From contig CAZGUH010000009.1 of the NCBI GenBank assembly GCA_964529005.1, positions 41,536-105,535 of the forward strand: a stretch of DNA of 64,000 nt, given 5' to 3'. Source of the DNA: CAZGUH01 sp964529005 (GTDB lineage Bacteria; Actinomycetota; Acidimicrobiia; Acidimicrobiales; Ilumatobacteraceae). Shown piece by piece: positions 24,974-32,731 of the stretch. Each line of letters starts with the position of its first letter. The first letter of the stretch is position 1. Below the pieces are notes generated by a model. The model was given only the letters and a program-made list of their open reading frames with translations, did not search any database and had not been told where the DNA came from. The position numbers were made by a program, and so were the translations under genes.

Positions 24974-26671
24974 TCAGGTGTCGGGCGACGGGCGAGCGAC
25001 TCCCGTCGCGATGTCGCGCAGGACCCGTCTGAGCACCTTGCCGCTCGCGGTCTTGGGCAGCTCCTGCACGAAGAACACACGCCTCGGGTACTTGTACGCC
25101 GCGAGCCGCGCCCGGCAGTACTCGATGAGGTCGGCCTCTCGGACGGACGAGCCCGAACGCACCGTGACGAACGCATGCACGGTCTCGCCCCGGTACTCGT
25201 CGGGAGCCCCGACCACCGCCGCCTCGCGAACGTCGGGGTGGCTGCCCAGCACGCTCTCGACCTCGCGCGGGGCGACCTTGAACCCCGACGCGTTGATGAG
25301 ATCCTTGATGCGATCGACGACGAAGTACCAGCCCGCGTCGTCGACGAAGCCGACGTCCCCGGTCCGAATCCAGCCGTCGACGAAGGTCTCCTCGGTAACG
25401 GTGGGGTTCCGCCAGTACTCGCGCACGACCATCGGGCCTTTGACCCACAGCTCCCCCAGCTGCCCACACGCGACATCGTCCTGGCTGGCCGGGTCGACCA
25501 CACGGACCGACGCGCCCGGCACCGGACGCCCGACGGACAAGGCGCCGCTCGCCTCGTCGACCGGAGCATCGGCCCGCCACGGCACCGCGTGCGTCGGGCC
25601 CGTCGTCTCCGTCATGCCGTACACGTTGTAGATCGGATGTCCCGTCGCCGCTTCCCATCGCCGGGACAAGGTGTCCGGGACGGGCGCTCCCCCGCTGTAC
25701 GCCTTCGCCAGCGTCGAAAGGTCGTGACGCAGCATCGCCGGATCGTCGAGAAGGGCGCGATACGCAGTCGACGCCATGACCGTGAAGGTGCACTCGGCCC
25801 TCTCGATCGCCGCCAGGCACGCGCCGGCGTCGAATCGATGGACCAGGACCATCGTCATCCCGGTGAGCAACGACAGGGCGACACCGGCGGTGAGTCCGGT
25901 GATGTGGAACAGCGGTGCCGCGGCGAAGAACACGTCGGTGTGATCGATCGAGGCCAACTGCTGGTACACGCGCGCGCTGTGGATGATGTTCGCGTGCGTG
26001 TTGGGCACGCCCTTCGGGGCGCCTGAGGTGCCGGACGTGTAGCCGATCGACGCGACACCGCCACCGCCCGTCGCGCCCGTTTGCGACTGCGCGATGGGCG
26101 ACGCGTTCAGGACGGCGGCGAGGCGAATCGGTCGCCGCGCAGGTAGCACGGCGACGGTGGGTTCGACCGCGTGCCGAGGCGGGTTCGCCGCGTGCATGTC
26201 GTCGAGGTCGGTGACCACGACGTGGCGGACATCCGTGCTGTCGACGACGTCCTTCGCCACGTCTTCGTAGAGATCGGAGAGAGCGAGAAGCGCTCGAGCG
26301 CCGGAGTCCACGAGCACGTACGCCAGCTCATCGTGACGGAGCATCGGATTCACGGGCACGGCGACGGCGCCGATCTTCCACGCTGCGAGTTGCCCGACGA
26401 CGAACTGCGGGTCGTTCTGAAGGTAGAGCGCAAGGCGATCACCGGCTCGCATGCCCTCGGACCGAAGGTCGCCCGCCAACCGGCCAGCGGCGACGTCGAC
26501 GTCCGCGAAGGAGTACGTCACGCCGTCGACGTCGAGGAAGGGATCGTCCGGTGTCGTCTCCATCCGTGCAGCGAGGAGATCGGTCAGTGTGAGGTCGTCA
26601 CTCATGTGCATCCGGTCGTCCGGCGTCGACGAACCGACAGACTCCACCGTCATCTCCGGTTCTGCGTTCAT
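24974..26671 (-). CDS. AMP-dependent acyl-CoA synthetase/ligase
   Basis: A 565-residue ANL-superfamily enzyme. It has the P-loop YTSGTSGAPKG, the A5 motif YGMTETTGP, the hinge and acyl-adenylate motif DGWIRTGDVGFVDDAG followed by VVDRIKDLINASGFKVAPRE, and the CoA-step Lys in PKTASGKVLRR. It activates a carboxylic acid to its CoA thioester through an acyl-AMP. Fatty, aromatic or cyclic acids are all possible. The ATG at 26671 has AGGA upstream. The gene follows the nitroreductase by 26 bp in the same direction, suggesting a two-gene unit. It uses a different chemistry from the ADP-forming ligase at 3763-5904. Confidence 0.9.
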   Translation of the reverse strand: MNAEPEMTVESVGSSTPDDRMHMSDDLTLTDLLAARMETTPDDPFLDVDGVTYSFADVDVAAGRLAGDLRSEGMRAGDRLALYLQNDPQFVVGQLAAWKIGAVAVPVNPMLRHDELAYVLVDSGARALLALSDLYEDVAKDVVDSTDVRHVVVTDLDDMHAANPPRHAVEPTVAVLPARRPIRLAAVLNASPIAQSQTGATGGGGVASIGYTSGTSGAPKGVPNTHANIIHSARVYQQLASIDHTDVFFAAAPLFHITGLTAGVALSLLTGMTMVLVHRFDAGACLAAIERAECTFTVMASTAYRALLDDPAMLRHDLSTLAKAYSGGAPVPDTLSRRWEAATGHPIYNVYGMTETTGPTHAVPWRADAPVDEASGALSVGRPVPGASVRVVDPASQDDVACGQLGELWVKGPMVVREYWRNPTVTEETFVDGWIRTGDVGFVDDAGWYFVVDRIKDLINASGFKVAPREVESVLGSHPDVREAAVVGAPDEYRGETVHAFVTVRSGSSVREADLIEYCRARLAAYKYPRRVFFVQELPKTASGKVLRRVLRDIATGVARPSPDT

Positions 26672-26697
26672 GGAATCCTACGAGTTCTCGTTCGAGG

Positions 26698-27462
26698 TCA
26701 CCGCGTGTGTTCGGGCCCCGGCGCCGCGCCGTCGGTCACCATCGTTCCTCCCCGCAACAGCGACCCAGGCGGGTCGAGCGCCCACGAGGGAGGTTCGTCC
26801 CAGCGGTCGAGGAAGACGACCTCGTCGAGCGGGCGCCTCCTGACCGGGCCGTGACTCCCAGCAGGTCGGCCGAGCGTCACGATCGCGCTGATCGCGACGT
26901 CGTCAGGGATCGACAGCTCCTCGCGGAGCTGTGTCTCAGCAGACTCGTGCCAACCCGAGATCGTCCCGCCGTAACCGAGGGCGCGCGCGGCAAGCAGCAG
27001 ATTCTGGCAGGCCGGGAAGACGGAGCCCCATTCGAACACCGGCGTCATCTGCAGAGAATGCTTCGGCGGAGGATCGAGTCGCATCAGCGCACAGACGAGA
27101 ACGATGACGGGAATCGTCTCGAAGCTCTCGACGAAGTGCTGCATCGCGCGGCCGGCGCGAGCCTTTCGTGACGTGGGGTCCGATCCGGAGCCAGCCCACC
27201 ACTGCTCGCCATCGGCCTTGCGCGCCCAGGCACTCCGATACGCGTCGCCGAGCAGCCGGCGCGCGCGACGCGCAGACGCGCTCCGCCCGAGGACCACGAA
27301 GCGCGTCGCCTGCCGGTTCCCGGGGTTCGGCGCTCGGGTGGCGGCGAAGAGCATGTCGGCGAGGTCCGCGTCCGGGATGTCGTCGGCGCGATATCGCCGG
27401 ATCGACCGCGTCGTCGCGATGACGTCGAGGAGTTGGTCGGCAGCCGCATGCCGAGATGTCAT
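26698..27462 (-). CDS. Nitroreductase-family flavoprotein
   Basis: A 254-residue FMN-fold protein with the N-terminal TTRSIRRYRADDIPDADL, NPGNRQATRFVVL and GYGGTISGWHES typical of NAD(P)H-dependent nitroreductases, which often act on quinones or enones rather than nitro groups. The ATG at 27462 lies 7 nt after a perfect TATAAT (27470-27475 read leftward) with no ribosome site, so the mRNA is probably leaderless. It is divergent from a crotonase gene 95 bp away and leads into the acyl-CoA ligase gene. Confidence 0.85.
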   Translation of the reverse strand: MTSRHAAADQLLDVIATTRSIRRYRADDIPDADLADMLFAATRAPNPGNRQATRFVVLGRSASARRARRLLGDAYRSAWARKADGEQWWAGSGSDPTSRKARAGRAMQHFVESFETIPVIVLVCALMRLDPPPKHSLQMTPVFEWGSVFPACQNLLLAARALGYGGTISGWHESAETQLREELSIPDDVAISAIVTLGRPAGSHGPVRRRPLDEVVFLDRWDEPPSWALDPPGSLLRGGTMVTDGAAPGPEHTR

Positions 27463-27469
27463 AGATTTG

Positions 27470-27488
27470 ATTATAACGTTTATGATAG
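27470..27488 (-). promoter_or_regulatory. Leaderless promoter of nitroreductase (TATAAT)
   Basis: Read leftward: an AT-rich block with TATCAT then TATAAT at 27475-27470, followed by 7 nt and the ATG at 27462. The spacing places the transcript start at or next to the start codon. The same AT block faces the divergent crotonase. Confidence 0.65.
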
Positions 27489-27557
27489 AAGTACGGCAAC
27501 GTTTCGAGCGCCTCCAGCACGCTCGGGACCCACGAGCATTCTTCCAAGGAGAGCGGC

Positions 27558-28337
27558 ATGGCGATCCGTGACGAGCGCGAGGGCGACATCGCCGTGATCA
27601 CGATCGATCGTCCGCATGTGGCGAATGCGCTCGATGCCGACGCGTTCGCACGTCTCGGGGCGGCGTTCGAGCGCGCCGAGGGCGACGCGTCCGTGCGCGT
27701 CGTCGTGCTGACCGGAGCGGGAGACAAGGCGTTCTGCGCGGGCCTCGATCTGAAGGCCTTCGGCGAGGCGCATCAGCGTGCGACACGCCGGGGCGACGTG
27801 CCCGGCTATGTGCGCGGAAGCGAGATCGTCAAGCGGCGGACCTACCGCAAGCCGGTGATCGCGGCCGTCAACGGGGCGGCCGTTGCCGGCGGCTTCGAGC
27901 TCGTATTGGCGTGCGACCTCGTCGTGGCCGCCGATCACGCGTGGTTCGCCTTGCCCGAGGTGAAGCGAGGCCTGATTCCCGGGGGAGGGGGCACCCGGCT
28001 CGCACAGCGAATACCGCTGTGCGCCGCGCTCGAACTCACCCTCACCGGCGAGCCCGTTCCAGCCCGACGCGCACTCGAGCTGGGCCTGGTGAACCGCGTC
28101 GTCCCAGCGACTGAACTCGAGTCCGAGGTGATGGGCCTCGCGAGACGGATTGCGAGCAACGCCCCGCGAGCGATCGAACTCGTCAAGCGGCTCGTGTACG
28201 AGGAGACCACCTTGCACGATGCGGACCAGTGGGCACGCATCGAGCGCGCGGCCGAAGACGTGCTCGGAAGCAACGACGCCTACGAGGGGGCGCGAGCGTT
28301 CCTCGAGAAGCGCACTCCGACGTGGAGCGGCACGTGA
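27558..28337 (+). CDS. Enoyl-CoA hydratase (crotonase family)
   Basis: A 259-residue crotonase with DRPHVANALD, the oxyanion-hole motifs KAFCAGLDL and AAVAGGFELVLACD, and LPEVKRGLIPGGGG. Glu134 in LPE matches the catalytic acid of true enoyl-CoA hydratases. Of the three crotonases in this region it is the best candidate for actual hydration of a trans-2-enoyl-CoA. The ATG follows AAGGAGAGCGGC. A 9-bp stem-loop lies 22 bp after its stop. Confidence 0.9.
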   Translation: MAIRDEREGDIAVITIDRPHVANALDADAFARLGAAFERAEGDASVRVVVLTGAGDKAFCAGLDLKAFGEAHQRATRRGDVPGYVRGSEIVKRRTYRKPVIAAVNGAAVAGGFELVLACDLVVAADHAWFALPEVKRGLIPGGGGTRLAQRIPLCAALELTLTGEPVPARRALELGLVNRVVPATELESEVMGLARRIASNAPRAIELVKRLVYEETTLHDADQWARIERAAEDVLGSNDAYEGARAFLEKRTPTWSGT

Positions 28338-28359
28338 CGCGACCCGTACACGGTTGATC

Positions 28360-28381
28360 GGACGCGGTTCGTACCGCGTCC
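28360..28381 (+). terminator. Stem-loop after crotonase, possible terminator
   Basis: A perfect 9-bp stem (GGACGCGGT / ACCGCGTCC) with a 4-nt loop, 22 bp beyond the crotonase stop. There is no T-run, as is common in high-G+C actinomycetes, so termination is only plausible. Confidence 0.45.
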
Positions 28382-28395
28382 GGCCGACCGACGAC

Positions 28396-28444
28396 TTGCC
28401 CCGTCAGCGCCCGAGGCTGATATAGAGTCAACATCATCATCATC
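28396..28444 (+). promoter_or_regulatory. Promoter region of the GntR regulator gene
   Basis: TTGCCC at 28396-28401 and TATAGA at 28421-28426 are spaced 19 bp apart, followed by CATCATCATCATC, a short trinucleotide repeat. The leader to the ATG at 28548 would be about 115 nt. The AT-rich stretch could also hold an autoregulatory site. Confidence 0.4.
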
Positions 28445-28547
28445 CTTCCCAATGTGACCTCCCACCGTGGAGTCAGGTTGCGTTCGTCAGCTTGCGTCGG
28501 CATCGCGGCCGCGAGGGCAACGCCGCCTCACTCGACCTGAGGCGCCC

Positions 28548-29318
28548 ATGAACGAGAGACGGAGTAGCGCGTTGGCAACGTCAAGGCGGGGCGATCGACC
28601 ACAGAAGTACGCGAGCCTGCTCGCGAGACAGATCGTCGGCGACATCCTGCAGCGTCAGCTGGAACCGGGCGCGATGCTGCCCCCCGAGCGCGACATGCTT
28701 CTGCAGTATGACGTGGGCCGGGGAACGTTGCGCGAGGCGTTGCGCTACCTCGAGCTGCAAGGAGTCCTCAGGATGCGCCCCGGGCCCGGTGGAGGACCGA
28801 TGGTGTCCCAGCCGGACGCGACGCATCTCGGAGCGACCTTGGCGTTGCTCCTCGCGATCTCCCGAGTCACGTACCGCGACGTCCTCGACACGCGGTTGAT
28901 GGTGGAGCCGGAGATGGCGGCGCTCGCGGCGCTGAACATCACCCCTGAGCAGCTCGACGAGTTGGCAAAGTGCGCCGAGTCGATGGAACGTGCTCGCGAC
29001 GACGACCGGGTGTTCCTCTACGAGAACCTTCATTTCCATCACATCCTGGCGGAGGCGTGCGGCAACCGGGTGTTGGGTTTCATCGTCGGTTCGCTGTCGC
29101 AGATCGTGGGTGACCAGTACGGCGCCAGGTACGGCACGAGGGAACGCCGGGAGATGGTGCGTGCTCACAACCGCCTGCTCGAGGCGATCCGGGAACACGA
29201 TGCCGAGGAGGCCCGGCAGGCGATGTGGGATCACATCTCGTCTGGCGTCAACTACATCGAGAAGAAGTTCCCCAACCTCCTCGACCGTCCGCTGACAGCG
29301 GACGACATCGACTCCTGA
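28548..29318 (+). CDS. GntR-family (FadR/FCD subgroup) transcriptional regulator
   Basis: A 256-residue regulator. A winged helix spans about residues 20-85, with LARQIVGDILQRQLEPGAMLPPER, the recognition segment GRGTLREALRYLELQG and a wing ending GPGGGPMVS. It is followed by an all-helical FCD ligand domain (about 100-235) with the metal and ligand positions DTRLMVEPEMAALAA, ENLHFHHILAEACGN and HNRLLEAIREHD. Such proteins sense acyl-CoAs or organic acids and bind short palindromes as dimers. The ATG at 28548 has GAGG 6 nt upstream. It is the only intact regulator gene in the catabolic half, so it is the natural candidate to bind the recurring AT-rich elements. This is untested. Confidence 0.88.
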   Translation: MNERRSSALATSRRGDRPQKYASLLARQIVGDILQRQLEPGAMLPPERDMLLQYDVGRGTLREALRYLELQGVLRMRPGPGGGPMVSQPDATHLGATLALLLAISRVTYRDVLDTRLMVEPEMAALAALNITPEQLDELAKCAESMERARDDDRVFLYENLHFHHILAEACGNRVLGFIVGSLSQIVGDQYGARYGTRERREMVRAHNRLLEAIREHDAEEARQAMWDHISSGVNYIEKKFPNLLDRPLTADDIDS

Positions 29319-29342
29319 ACTGATCCCTGATCGTCCGCCGGG

Positions 29343-30143
29343 TTAGAGCGTCCAGCCACCGTCGACGACCAACGTCTGGCCGGTGATCAGCGCGGCGGCT
29401 GGAGAAAGCAGGAAGATCGCTGGACCGCTGATCTCGCGAACTGACGCCAGGCGCCCCCCGAGACGCATCCGCGACTTCACTTCCTCCTCGAACTCCGGCC
29501 GCTCCTCGATCGCTCGCAGCCCCAGTGGAGTGGCCGTCACCGTCGGCGCCAGAGCATTGACCCGAATCCGGCTCGGCGCCCACTCCGCGGCGAGCGTCCG
29601 AGTCAGATGGTTCACCGCAGCCTTGGCAGCGGCGTACGGCGCTCGTCCAGGCGCGGCGACGACGCTGGCCTGGCTGGTCACGTTGAGGATGGAGCCGCCC
29701 GTTCCTGTGGTGGCCATCGTGCGAGCGGCGAGGACGCACGACCAGTACACGGACTTCAGATTCAACGAGAACAGATCGTCGACCTCGGCCTCCGTGTAGT
29801 CGACGGCGGCACGGAGGAGATTCGTACCGACGTTGTTGACCACGGCATCGACGCGTCCGTGGACGGACGCCGTGTGCCGGTACAGCTCCTTCAGCCCATC
29901 GAGCGTGGAGACGTCGACCCGGAGCGTCGTGCACCGACCGCCGCGGCGACGCACGTCGGCTTCCAGGGACTCGAGGTCCTCATCGGTTCGGCTGCATCCG
30001 ACGACGGATGCGCCGGCGTCCGCAGCGGCGACCGCGATGCCGCGGCCGATTCCCCTTCCGGCGCCTGTCACGATCACCGTCATCCCTGCGAGGCTGAACT
30101 GATCGGTCGCGGGTGTGTCCTCGGCAGTGGGCGCGTCGCGCAT
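29343..30143 (-). CDS. Short-chain dehydrogenase/reductase
   Basis: A 266-residue classical SDR with TGAGRGIG (26-33), NNVGTN, the catalytic Ser in NVTSQAS and YAAAK, and the family C-terminus GQTLVVDGGWTL. It resembles gluconate 5-dehydrogenase/3-oxoacyl-reductase-like enzymes; the substrate is not determinable. The ATG has GGAG 8 nt upstream. It converges with the GntR gene (24-bp gap) and is divergent from a crotonase across a 73-bp AT-rich control region. Confidence 0.87.
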   Translation of the reverse strand: MRDAPTAEDTPATDQFSLAGMTVIVTGAGRGIGRGIAVAAADAGASVVGCSRTDEDLESLEADVRRRGGRCTTLRVDVSTLDGLKELYRHTASVHGRVDAVVNNVGTNLLRAAVDYTEAEVDDLFSLNLKSVYWSCVLAARTMATTGTGGSILNVTSQASVVAAPGRAPYAAAKAAVNHLTRTLAAEWAPSRIRVNALAPTVTATPLGLRAIEERPEFEEEVKSRMRLGGRLASVREISGPAIFLLSPAAALITGQTLVVDGGWTL

Positions 30144-30192
30144 CGCGAGTCTCCAGTGCCCGGGGACCTCGGCCCCCAGGCCTTCGGCATCT

Positions 30193-30213
30193 CATATCTA
30201 TGCTAACGATATG
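30193..30213. promoter_or_regulatory. Inverted repeat between divergent SDR and crotonase genes
   Basis: CATATC at 30193-30198 and GATATG at 30208-30213 form a perfect 6-bp inverted repeat with a 9-nt spacer, placed in the 73-bp gap between two divergent starts. -10-like hexamers (TATGCT rightward, TATCGT leftward) overlap it, so a bound protein would block both promoters. Confidence 0.5.
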
Positions 30214-30216
30214 TAG

Positions 30217-31074
30217 GTGAATCCTCACGACGCGTCCATACCGGACGTGGTCCCGCGCGCTTCGCATCCCGGTACGGGACCACCGAACATCGACTCCACC
30301 CGCTACTCCACCATTGACGTTCGTCGCGACCAGGGCGTCGTCACCATCACGCTGAACCGGCCCGCGCGTCGAAACGCACTCAACGCCGAGATGTGGGACG
30401 AGCTCACCCACGCCGTAGGCGTCGTCCGGCGATCACGGGAGGACCGCTGTGTCGTGTTGACCGGCGCGGCGCCGGCGTTCTGCGCGGGAGCCGACGTGAC
30501 CACGATGAACGCGGCCGCCGGGACACCGGCTGAGCGCGTCCAGCGCACCAACGACTTCATCCGGCTCTGGCACGAACTTCCACAGCCGACGATCGCCAAG
30601 GTCAACGGCGTCGCTGCGGGGGTAGGCGTTAGCATCGCGCTCGGATCGGATCTGACTGTGGCGGCGCGCTCGGCACGATTCGTCATGTCGTTTGCCACGA
30701 GAGGGCTGTCGCTCGACGGAGGGGCGTCATGGCTTCTCCCGAGGCAGCTCCCGATGCAGCGCGCGAAGTGGCTCGCGTTGTCGGGCGAGACGATCGACGC
30801 GGACACGGCCGCAAGCGTCGGCCTGATCCTGCGGTCCGTTGACGCTGACGTCCTCGACCACGTCGTCGACGAGATGGCTCGTCAGCTCACCGCTGCGGCT
30901 CCCCTGGCGCTGAGCCGAACCAAGCGTCTGCTCGACCGCTCGTCGACCTCGACCTTCTCGGATGCGCTCGATGCGGAAGGGGTCTGTCAGATGGCCAACC
31001 TGGCCACCGAGGACACCGCCGAGGCCATCCAAGCCTTCCTCGAGAAGCGAACGCCGGTGTTCCACGGACGTTGA
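30217..31074 (+). CDS. Enoyl-CoA hydratase/isomerase (crotonase) family protein
   Basis: A 285-residue crotonase with LNRPARRNALN, APAFCAGADVT, NGVAAGVGVSIALGSD and SLDGGASWLLPR. The hydratase Glu position reads SF instead of PE, while the LDGGASW segment resembles isomerase-type members such as PaaG-like proteins. Double-bond isomerisation is therefore as likely as hydration. The GTG at 30217 lies right after the AT-rich promoter block with no ribosome site and carries an unconserved leader of about 27 residues, so the start is uncertain. Confidence 0.8.
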   Translation: MNPHDASIPDVVPRASHPGTGPPNIDSTRYSTIDVRRDQGVVTITLNRPARRNALNAEMWDELTHAVGVVRRSREDRCVVLTGAAPAFCAGADVTTMNAAAGTPAERVQRTNDFIRLWHELPQPTIAKVNGVAAGVGVSIALGSDLTVAARSARFVMSFATRGLSLDGGASWLLPRQLPMQRAKWLALSGETIDADTAASVGLILRSVDADVLDHVVDEMARQLTAAAPLALSRTKRLLDRSSTSTFSDALDAEGVCQMANLATEDTAEAIQAFLEKRTPVFHGR

Positions 31075-31125
31075 CGGCACGCGTGCGAACACCACGCCAC
31101 CGATGGCGGCGCCACGACGCCCGCG

Positions 31126-31882
31126 CTAGCTGTCGAGCGCTCCGGTGAGCCGCACCCCGGCGCCGCCGTCCACGACGAACGTCTCACCGGTCACGAACGA
31201 CGCCAGATCGGAGGCGAGGAAGACCGCCATGTTGGCGATGTCGTGCGGCTCGCCGAGCCGGCGCACGGGCAGGTCCGCTCGACCTGAGCGCCGAAGTTCT
31301 CGATGAGCACCGAGGAGAAATCGGTGCGGATCAATCCGGGCGCGATACACACGACCCTCGACGGCGCGATCTCGGCCGCGAGTTGTCGAGTGAGGTGGGT
31401 CAGCGCCGCCTTGTCAGGTTGTAGACGCCGATTCCCGGCTCGGCGCGCAGACCCCGGGACGACGAGATGTTGACGATGACGCCGGGGTGGTCGGCGAACC
31501 CCTGGCGGTGCGCTTCGCGCGCCACAGCAACGGCCCACGCAGGTTCACCGCGAACGTCTTGTCGAACTGAGACATGTCGACGTCGAGCGTGGGGGCCATA
31601 GTGCGGATTCGTGGCGGCGTTGTTGAGGAGGATGTCGAGCCGGCCGAAACGCTCGATGGTCGCCGCAACGCATGCCTCGGCGGCGTCGGCGTGCCCGGCG
31701 TTGGCGGCGAAGACCGCTGTGTCTCCGCCGATCTCGGCTGCCGCTGCCTCGAGCTGCTCGATCTTGCGCGAGCTCAGCATGACGGACGCTCCCGCGCCGG
31801 CGAGCCGAGCAGCGATGGCCTTGCCGATCCCTTTCGACGCTCCGGTGACGATCGCGACCTTGCCCTCGAGTGACACCAGCAT
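31126..31882 (-). pseudogene. Short-chain dehydrogenase gene broken by about four frameshifts
   Basis: A recognisable SDR is spread over several frames. TGASKGIGKAIAARLAG to LLNNAATNPHYG (frame of the ATG at 31882) shifts to LDVDMSQFDKTFAVNL, back to GVIVNISSSRG and GVYNLT, then to KAALTHLTRQLAAEIAP and IAPGLIRTDFS, and finally LPVRRLGEPHDIANMAVFLASD with FVVDGGAG. The first junction has five G (31591-31595) where four would keep frame. The second lacks one G in a short G run, and the third lacks one base before the KAAL codons. Either the gene is decayed or the consensus has homopolymer errors. As written it cannot make the protein. Confidence 0.8.
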
Positions 31883-32000
31883 GGCGCTGGACGCTACCCA
31901 TCAAGGCCGCCTGCCGACGTGCCGGACGACAGCCGACGGGCGCGCCGGCACGCGTCGAGCGTCTCAGGCTCGGATCGAGCAGCCGTCTCTCACCGCTCGG

Positions 32001-32006
32001 TAGACT
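32001..32006 (+). promoter_or_regulatory. -10 box TAGACT of the truncated IclR gene
   Basis: TAGACT ends 7 nt before the GTG at 32014, the spacing expected for a leaderless actinobacterial transcript. It survives although the gene downstream is cut off. Confidence 0.55.
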
Positions 32007-32013
32007 GCGGGCG

Positions 32014-32262
32014 GTGCTCACCACCCTTCAACGCGGGTTGCATGTCATCGAGGCGCTCGCGGATGGACCGCTGACGGTTCGGCTGATCTCGGAGCGCGTC
32101 GGGCTTCCGCGCCAGAACGTCTACCGAATCGCCGTGACGCTCGTGGAGGCTGGCCGGGTCACGCCCCACGCGCAGGGCGGCGCCTATTCGTTGACACGTC
32201 GAGCCTGGTCGATCGCCAACCGTTCGCTTGGACGCCGGCGACCTGCGCGAGAGGTGGGCTGA
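32014..32262 (+). pseudogene. IclR-family regulator, truncated after the DNA-binding domain
   Basis: From the GTG at 32014 the first 73 residues are a clear IclR-type winged helix: LQRGLHVIEALADGP, VRLISERVGLPRQNVYRI, LVEAGRVTPHAQGGAYSLT. Homology stops near residue 73 (about position 32235), after which 9 unrelated residues precede a stop. The roughly 170-residue ligand domain is missing. The break coincides with the end of the transposase remnant on the other strand, so insertion of a mobile element followed by deletion is the likely cause. Any product could at most bind DNA without an effector domain. Confidence 0.78.
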
Positions 32263-32651
32263 TCGACCGCGGCGGCGAAGAACCGGTCGGCTATCTCGTG
32301 GTCCAACAGCCGGTCGCGGTTTTTGGTGAACGTCGAGGCGTCGAAGGCACGGTCGTCGATGGCCAGCCCGAGGAACCACTTGAACAGCAAGTCGTAGTTG
32401 AGCCGCTCACAGAACTGGCGCTCGGAACGGATCGAGTACAACGCCATCAACACGGTCGCCTTCAACAGCTGCTCGGGCGGCACCGACGGCCGGCCACCAG
32501 CGGCATACATCGCATCGAACTCGTCGTCGAGATCGGCGAGGACGACATCGACCACCCGGCGGATACGCCGGATCGGATGATCAGCCGGGATCAGATCCTC
32601 CGGGCTCAACGACGACAACATCGCCAACTGGCGAACCTGCTTGCCACGCAT
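32255..32651 (-). pseudogene. IS5/IS1182-type transposase, N-terminal remnant
   Basis: From an ATG at 32651 leftward about 130 residues match the DUF772-type N-terminus of IS5/IS1182 transposases: LSPEDLIPADHPIRRIRRVVD, PEQLLKATVLMALYSIRSER, YDLLFKWFLGLAIDD and TFTKNRDRLL. Homology ends near DRFFAAAV (about 32260). The catalytic DDE core of some 250-300 residues is absent, and reading continues as the antisense of the IclR fragment. No terminal inverted repeats could be identified. The remnant marks the junction between the catabolic region and the conserved gene block. Confidence 0.8.
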
Positions 32652-32731
32652 GACCGACAGTCTTTTCGATCCACGGGCGAAACGCCGCGGCAATCGCTGC
32701 GCCGGGCGGGTCGGCACTAGCGTCGGCGCCC

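Noticed and set aside
28430..28444. CATCATCATCATC as a CRISPR-like or satellite repeat
   Set aside because: It is a single 13-nt trinucleotide run with no spacers or further copies.
31126..31538. Separate small SDR-like genes
   Set aside because: The fragments are consecutive pieces of one SDR in different frames, so they are reported as one broken gene.
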